Made by a program: the position numbers and the translations under genes. Shown one piece after another: positions 1 through 8,355 of a DNA stretch of 64,000 nucleotides (positions within the stretch are counted from its first letter, which is position 1; every line of letters begins with the position of its first letter). Source of the DNA: an uncultured Dyadobacter sp. (lineage in GTDB: Bacteria; Bacteroidota; Bacteroidia; Cytophagales; Spirosomataceae); the NCBI RefSeq assembly GCF_946482605.1, contig NZ_CAMLSE010000005.1:62001-126000 (forward strand). The letters are read 5' to 3'. Under the pieces are notes generated by a model. That model searched no databases. It saw nothing but the letters and a program-made list of their open reading frames with translations, and was not told the origin of the DNA.

Positions 1-734
1 TAATCGCCCAGGGTACTTACAAGCTCCTTGCCGATTACGCCGCATTGTGGCCGGTAGCAAATGCCAATAACGAGGAATCCATTTTTGAAGTACAGTTTAA
101 AAAAGGCGGAACAGGCACGGGAAGCAGCTTCTATAACAATTTCGCTCCCAGAAATTCGGGCAGTTCGGTCATTCAGGTCGGGTTTGCAGGCGGACGGAAC
201 AATCCGACAAGCGACCTGATCAGTGCCTATGACGCTGGCGATGCCCGCAAAGCGGTTTCACTGGCGACGGGTTATACGGATGTTCTGACGGGTAAATTTG
301 TAGCCGACCCCTATACGCTGAAATACCGCGACACGCCATTCAGTGAGGGCGACGCGGACAACAATTGGGTGGTTTTGCGCTACGCAGATGTCCTTTTAAT
401 GTACGCCGAGGCCGTCAACGAAACCACCGGCCCGGATGCAGAGGCTTACGAGGCGATCAATGCCGTGAGAAAACGTGCGAAACTGGCATTACTCCCGGCG
501 GGACTATCCAAAGCGGCATTTGCGCTGGCTGTGGAGCATGAGCGACAGGTGGAGCTGGCTTTTGAAGGTCATCGCTGGTTTGATCTGGTGCGCACCGGTC
601 GGGAAGTGACGGTCATGAACGCGCATTTCAAAGCGCCCGTGGTCGCAGCATTCAATGCTGTATTCCCGATCCCGCAGACGCAGATTGACGTGAACCCGTC
701 GGGTATCAAGCAAAATCCCGGTTATACTTTTTAA
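1..734 (+). CDS. SusD/RagB family nutrient-binding outer-membrane lipoprotein, C-terminal part (5' truncated by the window)
   Basis: The reading frame is open from base 3 with no start, so only the last ~244 residues are present. The tail has the features of the SusD C-terminal region: RYADVLLMYAEAVNE, then AINAVRKRA, then ERQVELAFEGHRWFDLVRTG, ending with FPIPQTQID and NPGY. SusD proteins are surface lipoproteins that cap a SusC TonB-dependent channel and capture oligosaccharides or peptides; that role is family knowledge. The SusC partner should lie upstream of the window. Downstream, 30 bases away on the same strand, is an M14 carboxypeptidase and then a sugar dehydrogenase-cytochrome c fusion, so the locus may handle a peptide or glycoconjugate rather than a plain glycan. 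Confidence 0.93.
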   Translation, partial: IAQGTYKLLADYAALWPVANANNEESIFEVQFKKGGTGTGSSFYNNFAPRNSGSSVIQVGFAGGRNNPTSDLISAYDAGDARKAVSLATGYTDVLTGKFVADPYTLKYRDTPFSEGDADNNWVVLRYADVLLMYAEAVNETTGPDAEAYEAINAVRKRAKLALLPAGLSKAAFALAVEHERQVELAFEGHRWFDLVRTGREVTVMNAHFKAPVVAAFNAVFPIPQTQIDVNPSGIKQNPGYTF

Positions 735-764
735 GTTTCTGTTTGAATTGAAACAACTGAAATT

Positions 765-2030
765 ATGAACAGGAATGCATTGCTGCGCGCAGTACTGATC
801 GTTGCTACCATCGCTTCCAATCCATTTTCCCAGGCTGCGAACGCCCGGGAAAATGGCGGAAATACATTGGCAGATACGATTACTGCGCCGAAAATATTCA
901 TCAATACCGGTTTTGAAAATGCCTCACCCATGAACTGGGAAATTGACGCGCAAGGTCGCGTGCTGGGAAGCCTGGTTTACGATCACGAGCGCTTTTCCGA
1001 GAACCGCGCCAATAACCACTGGCATTTTAAAGTGGAAGCGCAGACCGGTACGGAGGTGACGGTGATCCTGCAAAACTTTGATAATGTGTGGAATAACATT
1101 CATGCGAGCCCGATCTCGAAACAATCGCCGGTCGTGGTTTCTTTTGACAATAAAACCTGGGAAATCCGTCCGGCTGAATTTTTGCCGGATAACCGCTTGC
1201 AGATCAAGCTCAAAATGACCGGCCCGAGCGTGTACATTGCCAGCATCGAACCTTACAGGATCAGTGACCTGGACCGTTTTTTGGCCAAAATCAAAAATAA
1301 CAAACTGGTTAGCATTACGCAGATCGGCCAGACTGTGGAGGGGCGCTCGCTGGAAATTATCCGGATCGGAAATGAAAAAGCGCCCAAACGGCTTTTCCTC
1401 CGCGGCCGCGCACATGCATTCGAGGCCGGCGGAAACTGGACGCTGGAAGGATTTGCAAACCGTCTTTTGCAAAACGACGAAGAATCTAAAAAGTGGCTGA
1501 AACGCTACTGTGTGTACATTCTGCCGATGACCAACAAAGACGGCGTGGCCCGGGGAAAGACGCGTTTCAATGCAAATGGCTATGACCTGAACCGCAAATG
1601 GGACAAACCTGCCGACCAGCTGATCGCGCCGGAGAATTTTTACCTGGAAAAATGGCTTCAAAAAATGATTGACGCGAAGAAAAAGCCTGATCTGGCGCTT
1701 GATGTGCATAACGATAATGGTGGCAACCTCCACGTGAGTCGTCCCGACGGCGATACGCAGCGATATCTCAACCATATGGCCAGCCTGGACTCGCTTTTGC
1801 GCAAGCACACCTGGTACACCGAAGGCTCCACAAAACCTGGATTTCGCAACCCGGGAACATTAGGCGAGGGTTTTATGGAACGTTTTGGCATTGAAGCAGC
1901 CGTTTATGAGCTTAATTACGAGTGGGTAGCGGGTTTGAAAAAAGCGCCGCTTGCAAAGGATTGGCTTTTATTAGGAAGTCAGCTGCCGAATGTTTTTTAT
2001 GATTATTTTGAAGAAAAACCTGCTCGATGA
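765..2030 (+). CDS. Secreted M14-family zinc carboxypeptidase-like protein
   Basis: 421 residues starting with a Sec signal peptide (about residues 1-27, ending SQAANA). An N-terminal beta-rich region of ~130 residues is followed by the peptidase domain. The M14 zinc ligands are visible as His217 and Glu220 (HAFE) and His315 (LALDVHND). The substrate-carboxylate residues lie in YDLNRKWD (Arg277), and the probable catalytic Glu382 is in AVYELNYEW. All key residues are kept, so an active metallo-carboxypeptidase or amidase is likely. The substrate cannot be read from sequence; related proteins with this N-terminal beta domain act on peptides or peptidoglycan fragments. The stop overlaps the next start (ATGA), so the two genes are probably translationally coupled. 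Confidence 0.85.
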   Translation: MNRNALLRAVLIVATIASNPFSQAANARENGGNTLADTITAPKIFINTGFENASPMNWEIDAQGRVLGSLVYDHERFSENRANNHWHFKVEAQTGTEVTVILQNFDNVWNNIHASPISKQSPVVVSFDNKTWEIRPAEFLPDNRLQIKLKMTGPSVYIASIEPYRISDLDRFLAKIKNNKLVSITQIGQTVEGRSLEIIRIGNEKAPKRLFLRGRAHAFEAGGNWTLEGFANRLLQNDEESKKWLKRYCVYILPMTNKDGVARGKTRFNANGYDLNRKWDKPADQLIAPENFYLEKWLQKMIDAKKKPDLALDVHNDNGGNLHVSRPDGDTQRYLNHMASLDSLLRKHTWYTEGSTKPGFRNPGTLGEGFMERFGIEAAVYELNYEWVAGLKKAPLAKDWLLLGSQLPNVFYDYFEEKPAR

Positions 2031-3550
2031 AAAACCGGCCTTCAGGTATTTGGATTGCCGCGGCTTTGTGCGCAACCTGCTTATTTTCAGTTGCATTCAA
2101 AAAAGAACTTCCGGCGGATTTCGCGACTGAGCGTTACGAACTCGATTCTACTGTTTTGAAACTGGAACCCGTCGCCTCGAACCTCAATGCGGTCTGGGAT
2201 ATGTCGTGGGGGCCGGATAACTGGATCTGGTTTAGCAATCAGGATGGGAAAGTGAGCAGGTTGAACCCAAAAACCGGCCAGCTCATCGACATTTTGCAGA
2301 TCAAGGATTATTACAGGAAGCGGCTGGGACTGATGAGTATGGTACTGCATCCCGACTGGCAGAAAAACCCATACGTTTTCATCAATTACAGCCACATTCA
2401 GAGCGATTCCGCCATTGTTTCCAAATTGGTTCGCTTCACTTACAACGGCAAAATGCTGGGCGAGCCGAAGTTGCTATTCCAGATTCCCGGTTATCTGGGA
2501 CACAATGGATCGAGGTTGCTGATCAGCAAAGACCGGAAGATACTTTGGGCCACCGGCGATTTGAAACAAAAAGGAACGGTTCAGAATCCGGCGTTTGCAA
2601 ATGGTAAGGTACTGAGATTGAATCTCGATGGCAGCATTCCGAAAGACAATCCTTATCCCGGCAGCCCGGTTTGGGCAATGGGATTTCGTGTGCCGCAAGG
2701 CTTGACTTACACTCAAAATGGAAACCTTTTTATTGCAGAGCATGGCGACGCGACCGACGATGAAGTGAATCTGGTTTTGAAAAGAAACAGCTACGGCTGG
2801 CCAGCGATTGCCGGTTTCCGGGACCAGCCCGAAGAGCAGGAAAGCGGCCCGGATTCCGCCATCGCACCCGCGAAAGCCTGGACACCCACGATCGCGCCGG
2901 CGGGCATGGCATATTATACCGGCAACATTCCCGAATGGAACAACGCACTGCTGCTCACAACCCTGAAAGATCAGAGCCTGCGCGTTTTACATTTGGATCC
3001 AAAACAAGAAAAAGTGACCGGCGAGGATATTGTTTTCAGTAAAAAGTATGGTCGCCTGCGCGATGTGTGCGTTTCACCTGCGGGCGACATTTACATTTCC
3101 ACCAGCAACCGCGACTGGAACCCGCCGGCCAATTTTCCAATTAAAAGCGACGATCGGATCATCAAAATCAGTCGCTCCGGTATTCTTCCAAAATCCGACC
3201 GCACCGTTAGGAAAAAGTCAGAAAGCGAAAAAACGGACGCCGCCACATTGTATTCCAATTTCTGCGAGTCCTGCCACAAAGCCGACGGTCAGGGAGTTGC
3301 GGGATCATTTCCTTCGCTGGTAACCTCAAAGCTTGTTACAGGCGACAAATCGGCTTTGCTACATTTCATTATGAAAGGTTCGCAAGCGCCGACCGGCGAG
3401 GCAATGCCCGCATTCAGCTTTCTGACCGATGCGCAGCTCGCCGGAATCGGCAGTTATGTCCGTGAGAAATTTGGAAAGTTATCTTCGGGTATCACGGAAA
3501 ACGAGGTTATGAATGCAAAGAAGGCTATCATAGAGGTGAAAAAACAATGA
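2027..3550 (+). CDS. PQQ-type sugar (glucose/sorbosone) dehydrogenase fused to a C-terminal cytochrome c domain
   Basis: 507 residues. A signal peptide (residues 1-24) leads into a six-bladed GSDH-type beta-propeller (about 45-385) with GLMSMVLHPDW, GHNGSRLLISKD, GKVLRLNLDGSIPKDNP and NSYGWPAIAGF, as in soluble aldose/sorbosone dehydrogenases. A C-terminal class I cytochrome c (about 400-490) carries the haem motif CESCH (Cys413, Cys416, His417) and a later methionine in EAMPAFSF as likely axial ligand. The expected role is periplasmic oxidation of a sugar or alcohol with electrons passed to the fused haem. PQQ dependence is inferred from the family. It overlaps the M14 gene by 4 bases. A second fusion of the same type lies at 53279-55048, also next to a SusC/D locus. 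Confidence 0.88.
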   Translation: MKNRPSGIWIAAALCATCLFSVAFKKELPADFATERYELDSTVLKLEPVASNLNAVWDMSWGPDNWIWFSNQDGKVSRLNPKTGQLIDILQIKDYYRKRLGLMSMVLHPDWQKNPYVFINYSHIQSDSAIVSKLVRFTYNGKMLGEPKLLFQIPGYLGHNGSRLLISKDRKILWATGDLKQKGTVQNPAFANGKVLRLNLDGSIPKDNPYPGSPVWAMGFRVPQGLTYTQNGNLFIAEHGDATDDEVNLVLKRNSYGWPAIAGFRDQPEEQESGPDSAIAPAKAWTPTIAPAGMAYYTGNIPEWNNALLLTTLKDQSLRVLHLDPKQEKVTGEDIVFSKKYGRLRDVCVSPAGDIYISTSNRDWNPPANFPIKSDDRIIKISRSGILPKSDRTVRKKSESEKTDAATLYSNFCESCHKADGQGVAGSFPSLVTSKLVTGDKSALLHFIMKGSQAPTGEAMPAFSFLTDAQLAGIGSYVREKFGKLSSGITENEVMNAKKAIIEVKKQ

Positions 3551-3619
3551 GCCAAATTAAAATTTCATATGGAAAAAGAAGAATTACGATTTGTGCAAGT
3601 CAGATACCAACACTTTGAT

Positions 3620-6600
3620 CTAATTTTTAACCATTTTCACCGAAGTTCCGTCGTTGAACCGGATAAAGTAAACACCGGCAGGCAGCGACGAGATGTCCAC
3701 GTATTCCTCGTCGGAGCTGAATTTCCAAGTTTTCAGATGCGAACCGACTATGTTAACCAGGCTCGCGGTGGTACCCGCGGCTCCCTGTCTTTTGATACGG
3801 ATGCCCTGTGTGGCCGGGTTGGGATAGACGAACGCAGGTTTCAAATCCTGAATTTTCAAACTGATAATTTTGCTGAAACTTTGACTTCCGTCCGCTTCCA
3901 AGACCAGCAAACGATAATAAAGCAGCGCACTGCTCAGCGGCGGGTGATGGCGGAACGTGTAGCTGGTTTCGGCTTCCTGCGTGGCTGACACCGTTCCGGC
4001 GTGCTGAAAATCCCGTCCATTGGTGCTGTACTGAATGTCATAGGCCGTGATATCGACCTGCTCTGCTACCCGCCAATCCAGCGAGACGGCATTTTCTGAA
4101 TCTACCGATCCTGCAAATGATACCAGCTTCACAGGCAATGGGCTGGCTATCGACCCGATGAAGAAACCGCTGAAACCTTCAACGTCGAAACTGACTTCCC
4201 ACCGTTGAGTCGCCTCATGCCAGCGGATATTACCGTCGTCCGGATCAATTACTGATGGAGCACCCTGAAAATCGCCCGGCTTGCTTCCTGCCGCGCCCTC
4301 ATATTGGAACACGCGGAGATTACTTTTGTGAGCGTTATCCGCGGCATTGCCGGGAAGCGGGCCGGAAGGGAGTGCGACATTGAATTGATTAAACTCGGCT
4401 TGGGTAAAATAGAGGGTCATTCTGGCCGAGCCGCTGGCAGGTCCATTGAAGAGGTAATGTCGCTGGACGTAAGGTGAGCCCTTGTGGAAGGCCACCTGGG
4501 CGTCGATTTCTACCCGGGCCGTCACGCTGCCGGCCAACGGGGTGCTGCCAATGGGTTCCAACCGGGCTACCAGCCGACAGGCTTCGTCATTAGCCTGGAA
4601 ATCGGTTACCCCTGCGACCGTCCTGGCGCTTTGATCCCCATTTTTTGCCAATGCGTCGGCCGCTGTCAGAAGCGTCCCCTGGAACTCGAACGCCCCCAGG
4701 TCGACCGACATATGCGCCGCTCGTATGTCGCCGTTTGCATCATGCGTTGCATTTTGTGGAATTAACGTGTTATTGCCCCTATTCACCACGGGGCTGCATG
4801 GCTGCAAGCGATAATCGCCTCCATTGTTCGGTGCAAGCTCGAATCCTACCTGGTTTACAAAGCCGGGATTAACAGCCCCTTCTACATTGCCCGATCCGCC
4901 GGACTGGCCCTGAACCAGACTGTAAGTGAGCGTCGGGTTGCTGGCGCCATAGTTCCTGATGCCCGAGCGGTTGCCATAAATGATGGTATTGTGAATACCC
5001 GGTGAAGCATTGGTATTATTGAATATCCCAGCTCCGTCGTCGGCCTCATTTCCCGCGATCGTACAGTTGATGATCTGGGGCGAAGATCCGTTTCTGTTGA
5101 GTATTCCGCCCCCGTTGTAAGCCGCGGCATTACCGGTTATCTGACAGTTGACCACCAAAGGCGACGATTGCTCATCGTTGAATATCCCCGCTGCGTAGTT
5201 GGCATAGTTATTCCGGATGATCAGATTGGCCAACCTTAGTTTTGACCCTAAACCATTTTGTTTACTGTAAATACCCCCGCCATAGCTCTGCGCCACGTCC
5301 ACGCCGTTGTACTGTCTGCTGCCAGCCCCGTCCGCATAGCTATCCGTGATCACAAAGCCGTCCACCTCAATGCTATCCGCATCCGAGGGAATGCCGGCTA
5401 TCACCATCACATGGTAGCTATTGTCGCTGGGAGAGCCTGCATCCCCGATTGCTCCGCTCAGGGTCGTGCGATTGGCCGCCAGGTTTCGCTGGCCGGTAAT
5501 GGCATCGTATCCGCCATAAATTTTGATGCCTCCCCGGGCGATCTGAAACGCATCTGCCCGGTTGGTACCCGAAGCAACACCTGTGGGATAATACGTGCCT
5601 TTTGCTACCAGAACCGTATCCACGTCGGCATTCTCATTGGCGACGGATAGTGCGTGCGATAAAGTTTTGAATGCCGCGCCCCATGAAGTGCCGTCCGCGC
5701 TATCGTCCCCCGCTGCTGCGTCGACATGCAGCACCCGCGTTACGGCTTGCGCCTGCTGATTTTCATAGGCACCCATATCGATGGACGGGCCAAAGGACCG
5801 CGGATTGCCATCGAGGTCCTTGTCATTAGCCAAATTGCCCCCCGCTGTTGTGTAGGCACTATTGCTCGCGGCGTCGCGGGCAGGGCTTGAACCGGCCAGA
5901 TGCAGAAAGTTTGCGTCTGTGGGCAAGATCGAGGCGAACCCGGGGTCAACATCGATGTTACCGCCACCGTCTACGCCCCTGAGGTCATCCCAGTTGTCAC
6001 TTCCAGCCCAGTTGGCCAATAAGCTGTTTGTAACTAGCGGCAATTCCCCTCCCTGGTTGTATAATGTCACTTCGGGGGTGTTAGTTACTCCGTTTGTCTC
6101 ATTTCCCCATATAATGCTGTTGCTCAGCGTAAACGGTGATTGCAAATTCAACAGGCCGCCTGTACTGAAGCTAGCCACGTTCCCCCAAACGGTGCAGTTA
6201 GTCATTACAACGGAACCGCACAGCCCACTGATCATAGCTCCTGCCTGCGCCCCTGTGTTCTGTGAAAATGTACTGTTGATGATCGAAACGGAAGGGCACG
6301 ACTCATTCATAATGCCACCGCCCTGCACGGAATTGTTGGCGGTGATCCGGCTACTTTTGATCGTCACGGTGGCCCGGTCGTTTCGCATAGCCCCTCCGCG
6401 CTGGTCTGCCTTATTTCCCTCAAAAAAGCATTTGGAAAAAGAAACCTGGGTCATGACATTGTGTAACCCACCGCCATCCGCCTCGGCCGTATTTCCTGAA
6501 AACCCGCACCCGTTCAGCGTGACGAGGCCGCCGCCGTTGGACATACCCCCGCCATTTCTGGCCGTATTTTCTATGAAGTTGCTATTCGTTATGGTAGGAT

Positions 6601-7645
6601 TGCTCTGGTTGTTCAACATTCCTCCCCCTGCATCCGCGGAGTTACCTGTAAAGAGGCAGTTGGCAAAAGAGGGATTGGCCTGCATATTGACCACTCCTCC
6701 TCCACTACTTGAAGCAACATTATCCGAAAACACACAATCATTGAATACCGGTCCCGCAGTCCAGTTGATCACGCCGGCACCCTCGCTGGCCGAATTTGCA
6801 TTGAACGTACACCGGGTAAAGACAGGCTCCGAAGCCGAGCTCATAATGGCCGCACCTCCTCCCAGGTTTCCCTTATTCCGGTAAAAGAGGCAGTCGATCA
6901 CCGATGGTGATGCATTGCTCAAATACATTCCACCTCCCGAAGAAGTAAAGACCAGCTGCCCGTTTACCGGAAGTGCGTCCTGCGCACCATCTTCGGCGCC
7001 GCCGCCTGATATCGTAAAACCATCGATGCTTCCCGCCCCAACTATACCTCCCGCCAGGACCACGTGATATGCATTTTCGCCATGATTCTCGAAATCGTCG
7101 GCATTGTCGTTTCCCGTCAGATCGCCGCTTAGTACCGTTCCGTTTGCGGGCGAAGCGACATTAGGGAGTATCCGTTCATCGTCGAGGTCTTCAATTCCAG
7201 CGGTCGGGTCGAACCCGCCGTAAAGCTGTACATCGCGTACCATTACAAACCCATTGTTTCTGCCGCCGTCGGTGGTGTAAAACCGGTCGTCTACATGATA
7301 CGCCGGCAAATACTTCCCTTTCGCAACAAAAATACGAAGGGGGTTCGCGCTGCTCCAACCGTGGTCGCCGCCAGCATATTCCTGTCTGGCCCATCTGAGC
7401 GCGTCTGCGAGTTGCGGGACGGCATTGGCCCAGGAATCCCCTGCGCCCGTGTAGCCGCCAGCGCCGGTGTTCACGTTGATGTTGACATACAAAACGTTGC
7501 TTCCGTCGGGAGAAATCCCCTGACCCGATGCAGTTGTATAACCAAAAGTAATTCCCTGCAAGCACAGCAGAATAGTCCATAAGGCCCGGCGACCATTAAC
7601 CAAACGATCGCAGCCTATCGATATAATTTGTAGAAGTTTTTCCAT
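3620..7645 (-). CDS. Large right-handed beta-helix surface protein with T9SS type A C-terminal sorting domain
   Basis: 1341 residues with an N-terminal signal-like segment ending near TASGQ. Two beta-helix blocks, roughly residues 50-620 and 640-990, each start with a hallmark of choice-of-anchor Q/Pmp-like proteins (LYVNINVNTGAGGYTGAGDSW, and HVDAAAGDDSADGTSWGAAF). They hold many short repeats of the GGGMxNxxxxP / NCxFxxNxA type. The C-terminus has the usual T9SS architecture: a fibronectin-like region beginning LPVKLVSFAGS, then FVYPNPATQGIRI and a last strand ending SVKMVKN. It is probably exported by T9SS and kept on the surface as an adhesin or polysaccharide-binding protein; no lyase catalytic residues can be assigned. 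It lies downstream of a kinase/regulator pair on the same strand, which may control it. Confidence 0.87.
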   Translation of the reverse strand: MEKLLQIISIGCDRLVNGRRALWTILLCLQGITFGYTTASGQGISPDGSNVLYVNINVNTGAGGYTGAGDSWANAVPQLADALRWARQEYAGGDHGWSSANPLRIFVAKGKYLPAYHVDDRFYTTDGGRNNGFVMVRDVQLYGGFDPTAGIEDLDDERILPNVASPANGTVLSGDLTGNDNADDFENHGENAYHVVLAGGIVGAGSIDGFTISGGGAEDGAQDALPVNGQLVFTSSGGGMYLSNASPSVIDCLFYRNKGNLGGGAAIMSSASEPVFTRCTFNANSASEGAGVINWTAGPVFNDCVFSDNVASSSGGGVVNMQANPSFANCLFTGNSADAGGGMLNNQSNPTITNSNFIENTARNGGGMSNGGGLVTLNGCGFSGNTAEADGGGLHNVMTQVSFSKCFFEGNKADQRGGAMRNDRATVTIKSSRITANNSVQGGGIMNESCPSVSIINSTFSQNTGAQAGAMISGLCGSVVMTNCTVWGNVASFSTGGLLNLQSPFTLSNSIIWGNETNGVTNTPEVTLYNQGGELPLVTNSLLANWAGSDNWDDLRGVDGGGNIDVDPGFASILPTDANFLHLAGSSPARDAASNSAYTTAGGNLANDKDLDGNPRSFGPSIDMGAYENQQAQAVTRVLHVDAAAGDDSADGTSWGAAFKTLSHALSVANENADVDTVLVAKGTYYPTGVASGTNRADAFQIARGGIKIYGGYDAITGQRNLAANRTTLSGAIGDAGSPSDNSYHVMVIAGIPSDADSIEVDGFVITDSYADGAGSRQYNGVDVAQSYGGGIYSKQNGLGSKLRLANLIIRNNYANYAAGIFNDEQSSPLVVNCQITGNAAAYNGGGILNRNGSSPQIINCTIAGNEADDGAGIFNNTNASPGIHNTIIYGNRSGIRNYGASNPTLTYSLVQGQSGGSGNVEGAVNPGFVNQVGFELAPNNGGDYRLQPCSPVVNRGNNTLIPQNATHDANGDIRAAHMSVDLGAFEFQGTLLTAADALAKNGDQSARTVAGVTDFQANDEACRLVARLEPIGSTPLAGSVTARVEIDAQVAFHKGSPYVQRHYLFNGPASGSARMTLYFTQAEFNQFNVALPSGPLPGNAADNAHKSNLRVFQYEGAAGSKPGDFQGAPSVIDPDDGNIRWHEATQRWEVSFDVEGFSGFFIGSIASPLPVKLVSFAGSVDSENAVSLDWRVAEQVDITAYDIQYSTNGRDFQHAGTVSATQEAETSYTFRHHPPLSSALLYYRLLVLEADGSQSFSKIISLKIQDLKPAFVYPNPATQGIRIKRQGAAGTTASLVNIVGSHLKTWKFSSDEEYVDISSLPAGVYFIRFNDGTSVKMVKN

Positions 7646-7650
7646 AGCAT

Positions 7651-7677
7651 CGCAAAGTGAATCAATTCACGGTTGCG
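7651..7677 (-). promoter_or_regulatory. Hairpin just upstream of the beta-helix start codon
   Basis: Inverted repeat CGCAA-a-GTGAAT-ca-ATTCAC-gg-TTGCG, with 11 paired bases and a 2-base loop. It ends five bases before the ATG at 7645, in the 59-base gap after the response regulator gene. It has no T-run on either side, so it does not look like a terminator. It could shield the ribosome entry site or be a processing site between a shared regulator mRNA and the beta-helix message. The function is inferred. Confidence 0.5.
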
Positions 7678-7704
7678 ACGGTATCCCTCTTTTGGGGGGG
7701 AAGG

Positions 7705-8325
7705 TTATTTGTATTTCCTGCTGATGATCGCGTGGCGATTGCTTACCTGAAGTTTCTCGTAAATATTTTTGATGTGGTACTTAACGGTTTCCAGGGAAAT
7801 GTCCATCCGAATGGCCACTTCCTTGTTGGTAAGGCCTTCTTCAATCGCCAGGACGATCTGCGACTCCCGGGGCGTCAGATTGTCCGACAGCTGACCGGCA
7901 TTTTTAGGATTGAAATATTCAACGACCTTCCGCGCTATGCCGGGCGACATCGGCGCGCCCCCATCGTACAGGGATGTTACCGCTTCCTTAATCTGCGGTA
8001 ATGGAGTTTGTTTCAGCAGGTAACCCGTTGCGCCGTTACACAATGCCTGGAAGATCCGGCTGGCATCGTCGTACACCGTAAGCATCATCACAGCGCATTT
8101 GGGCGCCCGCCGCTTGATACGCGAAACTCCCTTAATACCCGACTCACCCGGCAGGCCGATATCGGACAGAACGATATCGAGGTAGATCGCATCGTGCCAA
8201 TGCTCAAAAAACGACTCTACCGAAGGTGCCGATAACAAAACGGAAATGCCCGGCTGGTTTCCCAAATATTGGTCCAGCATGCCCCTGATTTCATCGTCGT
8301 CTTCAATAATGCCCAAGCGTATCAT
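7705..8325 (-). CDS. NarL/FixJ-type response regulator (receiver + LuxR HTH)
   Basis: 206 residues. The receiver domain (1-120) keeps the full active site: Asp9/Asp10 in IIEDDDE, phosphoacceptor Asp55 in VLSDIGLPG, Thr83 in MLTVYDD and Lys105 in GYLLKQ. The output domain (about 140-205) is a LuxR HTH with LTPRESQIVLAIEEGLTNKE and VKYHIKNIYEKLQV. It lies 30 bases downstream of the sensor kinase gene on the same strand and is surely its partner. The beta-helix protein follows after 59 bases and is a plausible target or operon member. A 14-base string (CCCAAAAGAGGGAT on the minus strand) just after its stop also occurs at the 3' end of the kinase gene. Confidence 0.95.
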   Translation of the reverse strand: MIRLGIIEDDDEIRGMLDQYLGNQPGISVLLSAPSVESFFEHWHDAIYLDIVLSDIGLPGESGIKGVSRIKRRAPKCAVMMLTVYDDASRIFQALCNGATGYLLKQTPLPQIKEAVTSLYDGGAPMSPGIARKVVEYFNPKNAGQLSDNLTPRESQIVLAIEEGLTNKEVAIRMDISLETVKYHIKNIYEKLQVSNRHAIISRKYK

Positions 8326-8355
8326 TAAACAAATTTAGGCTGCGGATTTTTAAGT

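Noticed and set aside
5862..6884. A 340-codon open frame on the plus strand
   Set aside because: Antisense to the beta-helix repeats; the Pro-rich translation mirrors the Gly/Asn-rich repeats and is not a protein-like sequence.
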